Source: Amnibacterium sp.
GTDB lineage: Bacteria > Actinomycetota > Actinomycetes > Actinomycetales > Microbacteriaceae
Assembly: GCA_025936735.1 (NCBI GenBank)
Contig: JAICSU010000002.1
Location: 1-64,000 of the forward strand
Length of the DNA stretch: 64,000 nt
Direction: 5' to 3'
The first letter of the stretch is position 1. Each line of letters opens with the position of its first letter. Under the pieces are notes generated by a model. The model was not told the origin of the DNA. It saw nothing but the letters and a program-made list of their open reading frames with translations, and did not search any database. The position numbers were made by a program, and so were the translations under genes. This document shows positions 41,374 through 51,656 of this stretch, piece after piece.

Positions 41374-42824
41374 CGCTCGATCTCGCCCTGCGCGGTGATC
41401 CACCGCGTCTCCGTGAAGGCCTCCGCGTTCGCCTCGAACCCGCCGAACCGCGCGCCGGTGCCGGAGGCGGCCACGCCGCCGAACGGGGCCACGGACTCGT
41501 CGTCGACCGTCTGGTCGTTGATGTGGACGATGCCGCTGGGCAGCCGCTCCGCCAGGCGAAGGCCGCGCATCACGTCGCGGGTCAGGATGCCGAGGGACAG
41601 CCCGTACTCGCTGCGGTTCACGATGTCGACGAGCTCCTCCTCGCCGTCGAAGCGCAGCACGGGCGCGACGGGGCCGAAGACCTCCTCCGCGAACGCGCGG
41701 CTGTCGGCGCGGACCCCGGCGAGCACGGTCGGCCGGTAGAAGAGGCCCTCGTAGGTGCCGCCGGCCGCGAGCCGAGCGCCTGCATCCACGCTGGCCGTGA
41801 CCAGCTCGTGCACGTGGTCCCGCTGGTGCTCGTCGATGATCGGCCCGAGCGCCACGTCGGAGGTGCGCGGGTCCCCGACCGGCAGCCGGTCCGCGGCCGC
41901 CGCGAGGCCCTCGACGTAGCGGTCGTAGAGGGAGGCGGCCACCAGATGCCGTCCCGCCGTCATGCAGATCTGGCCCTGGTGCAGGAACGATCCCCAGGCG
42001 CCCGCACTGACGGCAGCGTCGAGGTCGACGTCGTCGAGCACGACGAGCGCGTTGTTGCCCCCGAGCTCGAGGTGCACGCGCTTCAGCAGCCGGCCCGCCT
42101 GCTCGCCGACGCGGCGGCCGGCGGCGGTCGAGCCGGTGAACGAGATCACCCGGACGGCCGGATGGGTGACGAGCGCCTCACCGACGTCCGCGCCCCCGGG
42201 CAGCACCGAGAGCAGCCCGTCCGGCAGACCCGCCTCCGCGAGCAGGGCGGCCAGGAACAGGCCGCCGCTGACGGCGGTGCGGGGATCCGGCTTCAGGACG
42301 ACGGCGTTGCCGAGCGCGAGGGCGGGGGCGACGCTGCGCATCGACAGGATGCCGGGGAAGTTGAACGGCGAGATGACGCCCACCACGCCGACGGGGACGC
42401 GTTGCGCGAGGCTCAGCCGCGGCTTCGTGGAGCGCAGGATCGACCCGGTCGGGGCGAGCGCGAGCGCGGCCGCGAGGTGCAGCTCGGCGGCGACGAGGCC
42501 GACCTCGAAGCCGGCCTTGCCCTGGGCCGAACCGGCCTCCTTCACCAGCCAGTCGGCGTACTCGGCGGCGTTGGCCTCGAGCAGCCGTCCCGCCTCGCGG
42601 AACACCCTGGCCCGCTCGTCGAAGGGCGCGTCGGCCCACGCCCGCTGGGCGGTGACGCCTGCCGTCACCGCGCGGTCGACGTCGGCGGCGTCCGCGACGC
42701 CGAACCGGCCGAGCTCCGAGGCGTCGGAGGGGCACACGATCGGCCGGGCGCCGCCCGCGCCCGGCTGCCATCCGCCGCCGAGGAAGAGTCGGCCGTCGGC
42801 GGAATCGGTATCGAAGAGGGTCAT
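41361..42824 (-). CDS. Aldehyde dehydrogenase, benzaldehyde/vanillin type
   Basis: An NAD(P)-dependent aldehyde dehydrogenase of 487 residues from ATG 42824. That start has GGAG 6 nt upstream; ATG 42836 has none and would add four residues. Motifs include the active-site Glu in LELGGNN, the catalytic Cys in GQICMTAGR (the usual CxxAxxR), VISPFNFPG, FTGSTAAGR and EEVFGPVAPV. HLELGGNNALVVLDDVDLD and GQICM are typical of aromatic aldehyde dehydrogenases (XylC/Vdh type). It would oxidise an aromatic aldehyde to the benzoate that PobA or the pca pathway can use; this link is inference. Confidence 0.88.
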   Translation of the reverse strand: MTLFDTDSADGRLFLGGGWQPGAGGARPIVCPSDASELGRFGVADAADVDRAVTAGVTAQRAWADAPFDERARVFREAGRLLEANAAEYADWLVKEAGSAQGKAGFEVGLVAAELHLAAALALAPTGSILRSTKPRLSLAQRVPVGVVGVISPFNFPGILSMRSVAPALALGNAVVLKPDPRTAVSGGLFLAALLAEAGLPDGLLSVLPGGADVGEALVTHPAVRVISFTGSTAAGRRVGEQAGRLLKRVHLELGGNNALVVLDDVDLDAAVSAGAWGSFLHQGQICMTAGRHLVAASLYDRYVEGLAAAADRLPVGDPRTSDVALGPIIDEHQRDHVHELVTASVDAGARLAAGGTYEGLFYRPTVLAGVRADSRAFAEEVFGPVAPVLRFDGEEELVDIVNRSEYGLSLGILTRDVMRGLRLAERLPSGIVHINDQTVDDESVAPFGGVAASGTGARFGGFEANAEAFTETRWITAQGEIERYPF

Positions 42825-42893
42825 TCTCGGCTCCATCGCCGGGACGTCATCGACCGGCTGAGCGGAGTGTAGGCGCCGCCGTCGGGGGCCGCC

Positions 42894-43865
42894 TCAGTCC
42901 TCCTCGTCGCCGATGGCCTCGAGCTCGGCGCGCATCAGCACGAGGTCGCGGGCATGACGGTCGAGCCGGCGGTCCTCGTCGCTCACGAGCGGGATCGGCG
43001 GGACCGCGGAGGCGTTCCCGTCCGCGCCGGGGCAGACGGAGATGGTCATGCACTGGGTCGTGAGCGCCGGCTCGCCGCCCGTGACCGGCCGCGACCGGAC
43101 GTGGGTGGCGAGATGGATGCTGTGCGGGCCGGTGTGCAGGATGCGTGACTCCACCTCGACGACCGTGCCGATCGCGATCGGCCGGTGGAAGTGGATGCCG
43201 CCGGCGTAGACGCTCACGGTCGGCCGCCCGGTCCAGCCGGTCGCGCAGGCCTGCGCCGCCTCGTCGATCCACCGCATCACGGTGCCGCCGTGCACGGTGC
43301 CGCCCCAGTTCACGTCGGTGGGCTGCGCGAGGAAGCGCAGCACCAGGCGCGGCGCCGTGCCCGCCTCGGTGTAGGTCTCGGCCTCCATGGCCGATCGGAT
43401 GCGCGCCCGCGCCGCGACCCGCTGCCGCCCGCGGTCCGTGAGGTCGAGCTCGGCCATGCTGGCCGGCAGCCACGGGGGCACCGGCCTCGGTCGCCGCTCG
43501 TCGTCGACGGCGACGAACACGAGCAGGCACCGCGTCGCCCGCTCGTATCCGCCGACGGTCGGATCCGCGGTGGCGACCGTGACGAGCACCTGCATGCTCG
43601 TGCGACCCGTCGAGATGATCCGCGCCTCCGCCTCGACGAGGTCGCCGACCCGGATCGGCCGCGCGAAGTGCACATCACCGACGTACGCGGTCACGCAGTA
43701 GGAGCCGCTCCACGCCGCAGCGCAGGCGAAGCCCGCCCGGTCGATCCACTCGAGCACGCGGCCGGCCTGCATCGAGCGCCCGTCGACGCCCGCATCGGCC
43801 GGCAGGGCGAGGAAGCGGAGGGTCGTGCGGCCGCGCTCGGTGCCGAGAGCCGTGCCGAGGCTCAC
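42894..43865 (-). CDS. Double hotdog-fold acyl-CoA thioesterase
   Basis: A 323-residue protein with two hotdog domains. The first covers residues 1-150 ([39 protein letters not shown]) and the second 165-310 ([39 protein letters not shown]). This arrangement matches acyl-CoA hydrolases of the YciA/BACH type. It hydrolyses acyl-CoA to free acid and CoA. GTG 43865 overlaps the pckG stop by 4 nt, so it is co-expressed with gluconeogenesis. Confidence 0.87.
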   Translation of the reverse strand: MSLGTALGTERGRTTLRFLALPADAGVDGRSMQAGRVLEWIDRAGFACAAAWSGSYCVTAYVGDVHFARPIRVGDLVEAEARIISTGRTSMQVLVTVATADPTVGGYERATRCLLVFVAVDDERRPRPVPPWLPASMAELDLTDRGRQRVAARARIRSAMEAETYTEAGTAPRLVLRFLAQPTDVNWGGTVHGGTVMRWIDEAAQACATGWTGRPTVSVYAGGIHFHRPIAIGTVVEVESRILHTGPHSIHLATHVRSRPVTGGEPALTTQCMTISVCPGADGNASAVPPIPLVSDEDRRLDRHARDLVLMRAELEAIGDEED

Positions 43866-45703
43866 GCGTACGAGCCGAGCCGCCAGCGCAGCTGCTGGAG
43901 CCGGCGCGTGAGCGCCCGCGGCACGCGGTCCCCGAAGCGGCTGAAGAGCCGCTCGATCTCGTCGCACTCGTGTCGCCAGCCGGCGGCGTCGACGGTGAGC
44001 AGCTCGCGCACGTCGGCGTCGGGCAGCTCGAGGCCCGCGAGGTCGAGGTCGTGCCGGTACGGCAGCAGCCCGATCGGGGACGAGACGGCGTCGGCCTCCT
44101 CCTCGATGCGGGCGACGACCCATTCGAGCACCCGGATGTTGTCGCCGTAGCCGGGCCAGAGGAAGCGGCCGTCGGCGCCCTTGCGGAACCAGTTGACGCG
44201 GAAGATCCGCGGCGCCTTCGCCCCGAGTCGCTCGCCGACCCGCAGCCAGTGGTTCCAGTGCTCGGCCATGTCGTAGCCGCAGAACGGGAGCATGGCGAAC
44301 GGGTCGAACCGCAGCTCGCCGACCGGGCCCTCCGCGGCCGCGGTCTGCTCGCTCGCGATCGTGGCGCCGAGGAACACCCCGTCGACCCAGTCGGCCGCCT
44401 CGGTGATGAGCGGGACGTTGTGCGCCCGCCGGCCGCCGAAGACGATCGCGTCGACCGGCACGCCGTCCGGGGAGTCCCAGTCGTCCGCGAGCACGGGGCA
44501 CTGCTCCGCCGACACGGTGAAGCGGGCATTCGGATGCGCGGCGGGCCGGCCGGAGTCCGGCGACCACGGCTCGCCCCGCCAGTCGATCAGGCCCTCCGGC
44601 GGCGTCGGCGTCATGCCCTCCCACCACACGTCGCCGTCCGGCCGCAGCGCGACGTTCGTGAAGATCGTGTTGCCCCACATGGTCGCCATGGCGGCCGGGT
44701 TGGTGCTCTCGCCGGTCCCGGGCGCGACGCCGAAGAAGCCCGCCTCGGGGTTGATGGCCCGCAGCCGCCCATCGGGCCCCGGCCGGAGCCAGGCGATGTC
44801 GTCCCCGATCGTCTCGACCCGCCAGCCGGGCCTGCTGGGCTGCATCATCGCGAAGTTCGTCTTGCCGCAGGCCGACGGGAAGGCCGCGGCGACGTGGTAG
44901 ACGCGGTTCGCCGGCGACGTGAGCTTGATCAGCAGCATGTGCTCCGCGAGCCAGCCCTCGTCACGGCCCATCACGGACGCGATGCGCAGCGCGAAGCACT
45001 TCTTCGGGAGCAGGGCGTTCCCGCCGTACCCGGAGCCGTACGACCAGATCTCCCGGGTCTCCGGGAAGTGGGCGATGATCTTCACGCTGTTCGAGGGCCA
45101 CGGCACGTCGGGGATGCGCGTCCCGGAGTCGTCCACGAGGGGCATGCCGACGGAGTGCACGGCGGGGACCCACGACGTGTAGCCGTCGATCTCGGCGAGG
45201 GCGGCCGCGCCCATCCGCGTCATCAGGCCGAGCGAGAGCACGACGTAGGGGGAGTCGGTGACCTGCACGCCGAGCTGCGAGAGCGCTCCGCCGACCGGCC
45301 CCATCGAGAACGGCAGCACGTACATCGTGCGGCCGCGCATGGCGCCCGCGAACCGCTCGGTGAGCTCCTCGCGCATCTCGGCGGGGTCGCGCCAGTTGTT
45401 GGTGGGGCCGGCGTCCGCGGGCGAGGCGGAGCAGATGAACGTGCGGTCCTCGAGGCGGGCGACGTCCGCCTCGTCGCTGCGGGCGAGGTAGCTGTTCGGC
45501 CGCCACTCGGGGTTCAACCGGATCAAGGTGCCGTCGGCGACCATCGCCTTGGCCATCCGGTCGGCTTCCGCGGCGCTGCCGTCGCACCAGACGACACGGT
45601 CCGGTTCGGTGAGGGCGGCGACGCTGCCCACCCAGTCCTCGAGTGCTGCGCGGCCCTGGAACCGGGCGGCGGACGGAGCGAAGGGGACGGGCAGTACGGA
45701 CAC
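43862..45703 (-). CDS. pckG: Phosphoenolpyruvate carboxykinase (GTP)
   Basis: A 613-residue GTP-dependent PEP carboxykinase, the usual length. The kinase loop [12 protein letters not shown] contains reactive Cys279 and Lys281. Other conserved stretches are [32 protein letters not shown] and [17 protein letters not shown]. It turns oxaloacetate into PEP, the entry step to gluconeogenesis when cells grow on acids such as the acetyl-CoA and succinyl-CoA made by the pca pathway. GTG 45703 is chosen because GGGAGGC lies just upstream and the conserved N-terminus begins there. It is divergent from a RamB-like regulator. Confidence 0.96.
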   Translation of the reverse strand: MSVLPVPFAPSAARFQGRAALEDWVGSVAALTEPDRVVWCDGSAAEADRMAKAMVADGTLIRLNPEWRPNSYLARSDEADVARLEDRTFICSASPADAGPTNNWRDPAEMREELTERFAGAMRGRTMYVLPFSMGPVGGALSQLGVQVTDSPYVVLSLGLMTRMGAAALAEIDGYTSWVPAVHSVGMPLVDDSGTRIPDVPWPSNSVKIIAHFPETREIWSYGSGYGGNALLPKKCFALRIASVMGRDEGWLAEHMLLIKLTSPANRVYHVAAAFPSACGKTNFAMMQPSRPGWRVETIGDDIAWLRPGPDGRLRAINPEAGFFGVAPGTGESTNPAAMATMWGNTIFTNVALRPDGDVWWEGMTPTPPEGLIDWRGEPWSPDSGRPAAHPNARFTVSAEQCPVLADDWDSPDGVPVDAIVFGGRRAHNVPLITEAADWVDGVFLGATIASEQTAAAEGPVGELRFDPFAMLPFCGYDMAEHWNHWLRVGERLGAKAPRIFRVNWFRKGADGRFLWPGYGDNIRVLEWVVARIEEEADAVSSPIGLLPYRHDLDLAGLELPDADVRELLTVDAAGWRHECDEIERLFSRFGDRVPRALTRRLQQLRWRLGSYA

Positions 45704-45781
45704 GGTGCCTCCCGAGGCAAGAATCGGCTTGTCTTCCACTGTTGCGCCATCGGTGGCTGTCGTACAGGCTGAGGAACCGAG

Positions 45782-45797
45782 AAGATCGGGCGATCTT
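45782..45797. promoter_or_regulatory. 16-bp palindrome in the pckG / regulator gap
   Basis: AAGATCG-GG-CGATCTT is a perfect inverted repeat, 19 bp before the regulator's GTG and 79 bp before pckG. A looser repeat, CAAG-N6-CTTG (45718-45731), lies near the pckG start. The first is a candidate site for the adjacent XRE-type regulator acting on itself and possibly on pckG. Confidence 0.5.
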
Positions 45798-45815
45798 TCC
45801 GAACGGAGAAGAAGC

Positions 45816-47240
45816 GTGGATGCCCTCCTCGTCGGACGACAGATCCGAGCGCGGCGCAAGGCCGCCGGCCTCACGCTCGACGGCCTCGGCGCGAGGGCCG
45901 GCATGGCGGCGAGCCGGCTCTCGCTCATCGAGAACGGCCGGCGCGAGCCCCGGCTGTCGCAGCTCGCGTCGATCGCCGCCGCACTCGGCGCCGAGGTGCC
46001 CGCGCTGCTCGCCGACGAGGCTCCGGACGAGCGGACCGCCCTCGAGGTCGAGCTCGAGCGCTTCCAGCAGGAGCCGCTCTACACGGAGCTCGGCCTGCCC
46101 GCCGTGCCGGCGTCGCGGAGCCTCCCGCAGGACGCGCTCGAGGCGCTCGTCGGCCTGCACCGCGAGCTGCGGCGCCGAGCAGAGCAGGCGATCGCGACGC
46201 CGGAGGAGGCCCGCAGGGCGAACACAGCCATCCGGCGGGCGAGCCGTGAGCGGAACAACCACCTGCCCGAGATCGAGCGGGCCGCGCTCGACCTGCTCGC
46301 CGTCGTCGGCCACGAGCGCGGCGCCCTCACCCACCGGTCCGTCGGGCTGATGGCGAAGCACCTCGGCTTCTCGATCATCCACGTGAACGACCTCCCGCAC
46401 TCGACCCGGTCCGTCACCGACCTCGAGAACGGCCGGATCTACCTGCCGCCCGCATCCATCCCCGGTGGCCACGGCCTGCGCGCCCTCGCCCTGCAGGCGA
46501 TGGGGCACCGGGTGCTCGGGCACCACGAGCCCCGCGACTACGCCGAGTTCCTGCAGCAGCGGCTCGAGATCAACGCCTTCGCCGCCGCCTGCCTCATGCC
46601 GGAGCCGGCGAGCGTGGAGTTCCTCACCGCCGCGAAGCAGCGACGCGACATCGCCGTCGAGGACTTCCGCGACGCGTTCGGCGTCACCCACGAGGCCGCG
46701 GCGCTGCGACTCACGAACCTCGCCACCGTGCACCTCGACCTACGGCTGCACTTCCTCCGCGTCGCGGGCGACGGCTCGATCACCAAGGCGTACGAGAACG
46801 ACGACCTGCCGCTGCCCGCCGACGTGTCCGGCTCGGTCGAGGGTCGCTTCGTGCACCCCGCGTGGGCCGCCCGCGCCGCCTTCGAGCGCACCAACCGGAC
46901 GACCGAGTTCTACCAGTACACCGACACCCCTGCCGGGACCTTCTGGTGCTCCACCCAGACCGGCACCTCGGCGTCCGAGGAGTTCTCGATCACGGTCGGC
47001 GTGCGGTTCGCGGACGCGAAGTGGTTCCGCGGCCGGGAGACCGCCCAGCGGGCGGACGCGCGGGTCGCCGGCGCCCGCAGGGACGGCCGGGACGCGGAGC
47101 TCGCCCGGCAGTGGCGCGGGAAGGCGTGGCCCAGCGCGAAGCTGCACGCCCACATCCTCTCGCCGCTGCCCACCGGGACCTTCCCCGGCGTCGACGACGC
47201 GGAGGTCTACCGCTTCCTCGCGTCCCACGCGAGCCGGTAG
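45816..47240 (+). CDS. XRE-family regulator with IrrE/ScfR C-terminal region (RamB-like)
   Basis: A 474-residue regulator. Residues 1-65 are a cro/C1 helix-turn-helix ([33 protein letters not shown]). The remainder matches the short-chain fatty acyl regulator type, with an ImmA/IrrE-like segment where the HExxH metal site is degenerate ([14 protein letters not shown]). In corynebacteria and mycobacteria RamB-type members adjust acetate and gluconeogenic genes. Divergence from pckG fits this. GTG 45816 follows GGAG by about 8 nt. A palindrome at 45782 is a candidate autoregulatory site. Confidence 0.88.
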   Translation: MDALLVGRQIRARRKAAGLTLDGLGARAGMAASRLSLIENGRREPRLSQLASIAAALGAEVPALLADEAPDERTALEVELERFQQEPLYTELGLPAVPASRSLPQDALEALVGLHRELRRRAEQAIATPEEARRANTAIRRASRERNNHLPEIERAALDLLAVVGHERGALTHRSVGLMAKHLGFSIIHVNDLPHSTRSVTDLENGRIYLPPASIPGGHGLRALALQAMGHRVLGHHEPRDYAEFLQQRLEINAFAAACLMPEPASVEFLTAAKQRRDIAVEDFRDAFGVTHEAAALRLTNLATVHLDLRLHFLRVAGDGSITKAYENDDLPLPADVSGSVEGRFVHPAWAARAAFERTNRTTEFYQYTDTPAGTFWCSTQTGTSASEEFSITVGVRFADAKWFRGRETAQRADARVAGARRDGRDAELARQWRGKAWPSAKLHAHILSPLPTGTFPGVDDAEVYRFLASHASR

Positions 47241-47330
47241 CGGGGCGGCGCCATGCGTGCGCTCGGATCATGATCGACGTCGGAGGGCGGCGCGCTAGCC
47301 TGCGCTTCATCCTCTGACGGAGGAGCGGGC

Positions 47331-48518
47331 ATGGCCGAGGCGTTCGACCCGCGGCGCTGGCGGATCGGTGCCCGTCGCGTGCTGCACTGGGTGTGGCCGT
47401 CCTCGCCGACCACCTGGCGGGAGGTGCCGGCGCGGCTGCGGCCCGAGGCGGGCCAGATCGCGCGCCTCACTGTCGCCGCCGTCGTGGCCTACGCGGTCGC
47501 CGACGTCGTCTCGCCGGGCATCCTCGACCTCACCGCGCCCCTGACCGCGCTGCTCGTCGTGCAGGCGTCGACGGTCGGCACCCTGCGGATGGGGGTGGTC
47601 CGCGTCGGCGCGGTGCTCACCGGCGTGCTCGTCGCGGTGGCGGTCTCGACCTGGATCGGCCTGTCGTGGTGGAGCCTCGCCCTCGTCATCGCCGCGTCCC
47701 TGGCGCTCGCCAAGCTGCTCCGCCTCGGCGAGCAGTCCCTCGAGACGCCGATCAGCGCGATGCTCATCCTCGCGGTGTCGTCGCACGACCTCGCGGCCCA
47801 GGTGCGCATCGTGAACACCCTGATCGGCACGGCCGTGGGGATCCTCTTCAGCCTCCTGGTACCCGTCGCGATCCCGAACCGCACCGCGGGCGACGCGGTG
47901 CGGCGGGTGGCGCGGTCGCAGGCGGCGCTGCTCGACGAGGTCGCCTCGACCCTCGGCGCCCGGCCGCCGGATCCCGAGGAGCTCGAGGCGTGGAGCGCCT
48001 GGGCGGAGCACATCGGCGCGGAGGTCATCGAGGCGTCGCTGGCCATCCGCGCCGTGGAGGAGGCGCGGCGCCTGAACCCGAGGGCGCTCGGCGCCGCCGC
48101 CCTCCATCCCGTGCTCCGCGCCGCGCTCGGCCGCCTCGACCGCTGCCTCGCGGCGGAGCGGGCCCTGCTCGTCGTCATCGGCGCTCAGGAGGCCGCGCCG
48201 AGGAGCGAGTCGTCCGGGCCGACGGCCGGCGAGGTGCGCCGCGTCTTCGCGGTGGTGCTCGACGACATCGCCGACGCCCTCCGCACGTACGGCGACGGGA
48301 TCGGGGCCGCCGACCACGGAGCCGACCGCGGGGCCGCCCTCGCCCGCACCCTCGACGCCGTGCGGGAGACGCGCGCCGTGCTGACCGAGCTGCTGCTGCT
48401 CGACGTCGATCCCCGCGAGCAGCCCGACCTCTGGATGCTGCAGGGCTCGGTGCTCGCCGCCGTCGACCACGTGCTCACCCAGCTCGACGAGGTCGAGGAC
48501 GACGTCGCGTCCCGGTGA
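47331..48518 (+). CDS. FUSC-like / aromatic acid exporter family membrane protein
   Basis: A 395-residue protein. The N-terminal 170 residues form about five to six hydrophobic helices (LTVAAVVAYAVADVVSPG, LTALLVVQASTVGTLRMG, WWSLALVIAASLALAKLLRLG, IVNTLIGTAVGILFSLLVPVAIP). The C-terminal half is soluble and helical. This matches half-size members of the FUSC/aromatic acid exporter family, which extrude hydroxylated aromatic acids. It could relieve stress from intermediates such as protocatechuate or 4-hydroxybenzoate. GGAGGAG precedes ATG 47331. It has its own unit, convergent with the aminotransferase fusion. Confidence 0.83.
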   Translation: MAEAFDPRRWRIGARRVLHWVWPSSPTTWREVPARLRPEAGQIARLTVAAVVAYAVADVVSPGILDLTAPLTALLVVQASTVGTLRMGVVRVGAVLTGVLVAVAVSTWIGLSWWSLALVIAASLALAKLLRLGEQSLETPISAMLILAVSSHDLAAQVRIVNTLIGTAVGILFSLLVPVAIPNRTAGDAVRRVARSQAALLDEVASTLGARPPDPEELEAWSAWAEHIGAEVIEASLAIRAVEEARRLNPRALGAAALHPVLRAALGRLDRCLAAERALLVVIGAQEAAPRSESSGPTAGEVRRVFAVVLDDIADALRTYGDGIGAADHGADRGAALARTLDAVRETRAVLTELLLLDVDPREQPDLWMLQGSVLAAVDHVLTQLDEVEDDVASR

Positions 48519-48524
48519 GCGGGG

Positions 48525-51437
48525 TCACCACCCGTCCGTCAGCGCCCGGTCGAGGGCGTCGACGAAGGCGTCCGCGCTGCGCTCGCTGATGCAGAGCGGC
48601 GGCTTCACCTTGAGGATGTTCTGCCGGTCGCCCGTCGGCTGCACGACCACGCCGAGCTCGAGCATCCGGTCGCAGATCCGCGCCGTCTCCGCCGTCGCGG
48701 GCGTGAGCGACGCCCGGTCGCGCACCAGCTCGACGCCCTGGTACAGACCTCGTCCGTGCACCGCGCCGATCAGCGGATGCCGGTCCCGCAGCGACTCGAG
48801 CCGCCGGTGCAGCCGGTCACCGACCTGGCGGGCGTGCTCCATCAGGCTCTCGTCGGCCATCACGGCGAGCACCTCGCACCCGATGCGGGCGGACAGGGTG
48901 CTGCCGCCCGCCGACGAGAAGAAGGAACCCTGCGCGGCGAGCGCGTCCGCGATCTCCCGCCGGGTGATCACCGCGCCGAGCGGATGGCCGTTCCCCATCG
49001 CCTTCGCGATCGTGATGACGTCGGGCAGCACGCCCTCGTGCTGCTGGTAGCCCCAGAAGACATCGCCCTGGCGGCCGTAGCCGACCTGCACCTCGTCGTC
49101 GATGCAGATGCCGCCGTGCCGGCGGACTGCCGCGTGCACGGCAGCGAGGTAGCCGGGCGGTACCTCGATCGCGCCCGCGTTGCCGTTCCGCGGCTCCGCG
49201 AGGAACGCGCCGAGGGGCCTGCCCGCGGCGGTGAGCCGGTCGATCTCCGCCACCGCGTCCGCCGCATAGCGGGCGCCGGCATCCGGGCCGCGGTACCGCC
49301 CCCGGTAGGCGTTCGGCGCGTCGACCACGTGGACCCAGCCCGGCCGCGTCGTATCCGCGAGCGGGTTGTCCGACACCGACGTGGAGACGGCGTCCGAGGC
49401 GAGGGTCCAGCCGTGGTACGACTCCCGCACGACCAGCGCGTCCTCCCGCCCGGTGAACGCACGGGCGAGTCGCAGCGCGAGATCGACGGCCTCGCTCCCG
49501 CTGTTCACGAGCAGCACGGTGTCGAACGGTTCGGGCACGGTGGCGAGGAGCCGCTCGCTGAGGTCCGCGACGGCGCCGTAGTGGAAGCGCGAGTTGGTGT
49601 TCAGCATCGACCACTGGTCGGCGGCCGCCGCCGCGATCCGCGGATGCGCGTGGCCCACGGCGGTGACGTTGTTCACCATGTCGATCAGGTGCCGCCCCGA
49701 GGTGTCGATCAGGAACTCGCGCCAGCCCCGCTCGATCCGGGGCGGTTCCGCGTAGTAGTGGGCCTGCAGCGCCGAATAGCTGCGGACGCGGCGGGCGAGC
49801 ACCCGCGCGGCGGCCTCCTCGGCGGCGGCGGGCACGAGGCCGAGCAGCGGCGACGGGTCGGGGCAGCGCGCCGCCCACGCGTCCAGCTCGGTCGCCGGGA
49901 CGAAGCGGGGCGGATCCGACCGGCCGCCGGGCACCACGGCCTGGATCCACACGGAGCCTGCGGCCGTGCCGAGGCGGTCGCCGGCGGAGACCGTCCCGTC
50001 GGGCCGGTCGCGGAGGAGGCCGTCGAGCCTCAGCTCGAGCCGGTCGCCGAGAAGGCGGAGGCCCTCGCCGGCCGCCAGGACGCGACCGGCGAACGGCGCG
50101 GTCAGGGGCTGCGGCCGGGTGAGTCGCAGCTCGATGCCGAGGGCGACGTTCCGCGGTTCCTCGGACGCCGGGGCGCCGCTGCGGGTCAGCCGGGCCTCGC
50201 CGTAGCGGGTGGCGGCGGCGCCGCCGGCCGCAGCGGCCGCATCGAGCAGCCGTTCCTCCGTCGCGCGGCCGCAGTCGAGCCAGTCGCCGGCGTGCAGCGC
50301 CCGGCTCGACCAGCCGAGATCGATCACGGCGGCTGGGACCGGGAGCAGCGTCGCCGGCGCGGCCGGGAGCACCGGCGCTGCGACGGGGCGGCCGAGGTGC
50401 CGCCGGATCGCCGCCGTCGCCACCGCCGCGTCGAAGTCCGCCGGTACGGCGAACATCCGCCACTCCCGGTCCCGCGCGGCATCGGCATAGGCGTTCTCGG
50501 GATCGATCGCCACCTGCTGCTCGCCGGACACGACGAGCGTCGCGCCGCGCAGCACGAGCAGCGGCCACACCGCGGCGATCTCGTCGTCGGTGAGCCCGAC
50601 CCGGGCGTCGAACGCGGCGAGCACCGGCAGCACCGCGAGCGGCGATCCGGGGTCGTGGTGGAACACGGCGCTGCACGCCACGGCGACCTCGGCGACCCGC
50701 CACCCGAGCGCCGCGTCCCCGAAGTCGATGACCCCGGTGATCCGCGGGCGTCCGTCGTCGCCCGGCTCGGCGACGGTGTTGTCGTCGGTCAGGTCGCCGT
50801 GCACGACCTGCAGCGGCAGGCGGTCGACGAGCGGGGCGAGCGCCGCCGAGGCCGCGGCCGTGGCCGACGCGACCTGCGCGCGGCGCTCCTCGTCCCCGAC
50901 AAAGGGCAGCAGGTCAGCCACGACCTGCTCCGCATGCCGGAGGTCCCACTGCAGTCGCCGGTCGAACCCGGGGTGCTCGACCGGCGCGAGCGCCTGGACC
51001 ACGGCGCCGGCGACGTCCCCCAGCTCCCACGCGGTCGCCGGCGCCAAGTAGCGCCGGTCGGTGAGCGGTGCGCCGTCGACGAACGTGAGCAGCCGGACGA
51101 CGTGCGGCAGGCCGTCGAGCTCGACCACGGGGCACTCGGCCCCGTCCCGCGCCGGAACCGGGACGGGGCAGCGGATGCCGTGGGCCGCCACGGTGCGCAT
51201 GGCGAGGTTCTGCGCGGCCGCCTCGGCCGGCCGGAACGCGGGGTTCGCCACCTTGAGCAGGAACGGGCCGCGCGCACCGTCGATCCGGAAGTTGCGGTCC
51301 TGCTGGCTGCCGAGCTCCTGCATCTCGCCGGACACGCCGAACAGCCGCTCGGCGAGCGAGCGGGCGAGATCGAGGTCCACCTGGGGCCGGGGGAGACCGC
51401 CGAACGCGGGATCGCTCATGCGTTCAGCCTTCCGCAT
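48525..51437 (-). CDS. Tripartite APH-like kinase / M23-lipoyl-like domain / class III aminotransferase fusion
   Basis: A 970-residue fusion. Residues 15-345 resemble an aminoglycoside/homoserine-kinase-type phosphotransferase (VVHGDLTDDN, GVIDFGDAALG). Residues 380-510 form a beta-rich middle domain of the M23-peptidase/biotinyl-lipoyl kind (PLTAPFAGRVLAAGEGLRLLG). Residues 545-970 are a class III PLP aminotransferase with the PLP lysine near 812 (TIAKAMGNGHP). Relatives with a separate transferase act as phospholyases on ethanolamine or lysine phosphates. Linking the kinase suggests phosphorylation and then PLP-dependent elimination in one polypeptide. ATG 51419 is an alternative start. Confidence 0.87.
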   Translation of the reverse strand: MRKAERMSDPAFGGLPRPQVDLDLARSLAERLFGVSGEMQELGSQQDRNFRIDGARGPFLLKVANPAFRPAEAAAQNLAMRTVAAHGIRCPVPVPARDGAECPVVELDGLPHVVRLLTFVDGAPLTDRRYLAPATAWELGDVAGAVVQALAPVEHPGFDRRLQWDLRHAEQVVADLLPFVGDEERRAQVASATAAASAALAPLVDRLPLQVVHGDLTDDNTVAEPGDDGRPRITGVIDFGDAALGWRVAEVAVACSAVFHHDPGSPLAVLPVLAAFDARVGLTDDEIAAVWPLLVLRGATLVVSGEQQVAIDPENAYADAARDREWRMFAVPADFDAAVATAAIRRHLGRPVAAPVLPAAPATLLPVPAAVIDLGWSSRALHAGDWLDCGRATEERLLDAAAAAGGAAATRYGEARLTRSGAPASEEPRNVALGIELRLTRPQPLTAPFAGRVLAAGEGLRLLGDRLELRLDGLLRDRPDGTVSAGDRLGTAAGSVWIQAVVPGGRSDPPRFVPATELDAWAARCPDPSPLLGLVPAAAEEAAARVLARRVRSYSALQAHYYAEPPRIERGWREFLIDTSGRHLIDMVNNVTAVGHAHPRIAAAAADQWSMLNTNSRFHYGAVADLSERLLATVPEPFDTVLLVNSGSEAVDLALRLARAFTGREDALVVRESYHGWTLASDAVSTSVSDNPLADTTRPGWVHVVDAPNAYRGRYRGPDAGARYAADAVAEIDRLTAAGRPLGAFLAEPRNGNAGAIEVPPGYLAAVHAAVRRHGGICIDDEVQVGYGRQGDVFWGYQQHEGVLPDVITIAKAMGNGHPLGAVITRREIADALAAQGSFFSSAGGSTLSARIGCEVLAVMADESLMEHARQVGDRLHRRLESLRDRHPLIGAVHGRGLYQGVELVRDRASLTPATAETARICDRMLELGVVVQPTGDRQNILKVKPPLCISERSADAFVDALDRALTDGW

Positions 51438-51656
51438 GTCGCCGCCTCGCCCGATCGGGGTGCCGGCGAGGCGGGAGCCTCGCGGCCCCGACGCCCCCCG
51501 TCCGGGGGACAGGGCGGTGGGACTGTCCTGACTGATCGATGAGAACCCGCCGAAGGAGGCGTATGCAGGCTGCCGTCAGGTGGTCGAGTGATGCATACCG
51601 CCCGCACCGGGCGGTCGCCTCGCACGGGACCCCGTGCGCGACTGAAGGAGAACATC
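51438..51656. other. Gene-free divergent region
   Basis: A 219-bp gap between the aminotransferase fusion and the small membrane protein. It holds a GC-rich hairpin, CCCCC-GTCC-GGGGG (51495-51508), and AAGGAG (51645-51650), the ribosome binding site of the next gene. I see no convincing gene or promoter in it. Confidence 0.5.

Noticed and set aside
48756-51542. A 928-codon open frame on the plus strand opposite the kinase/aminotransferase fusion
   Set aside because: It is a mirror of the fusion gene, rich in Arg, Gly, His and Val with no recognisable motif or ribosome binding site.
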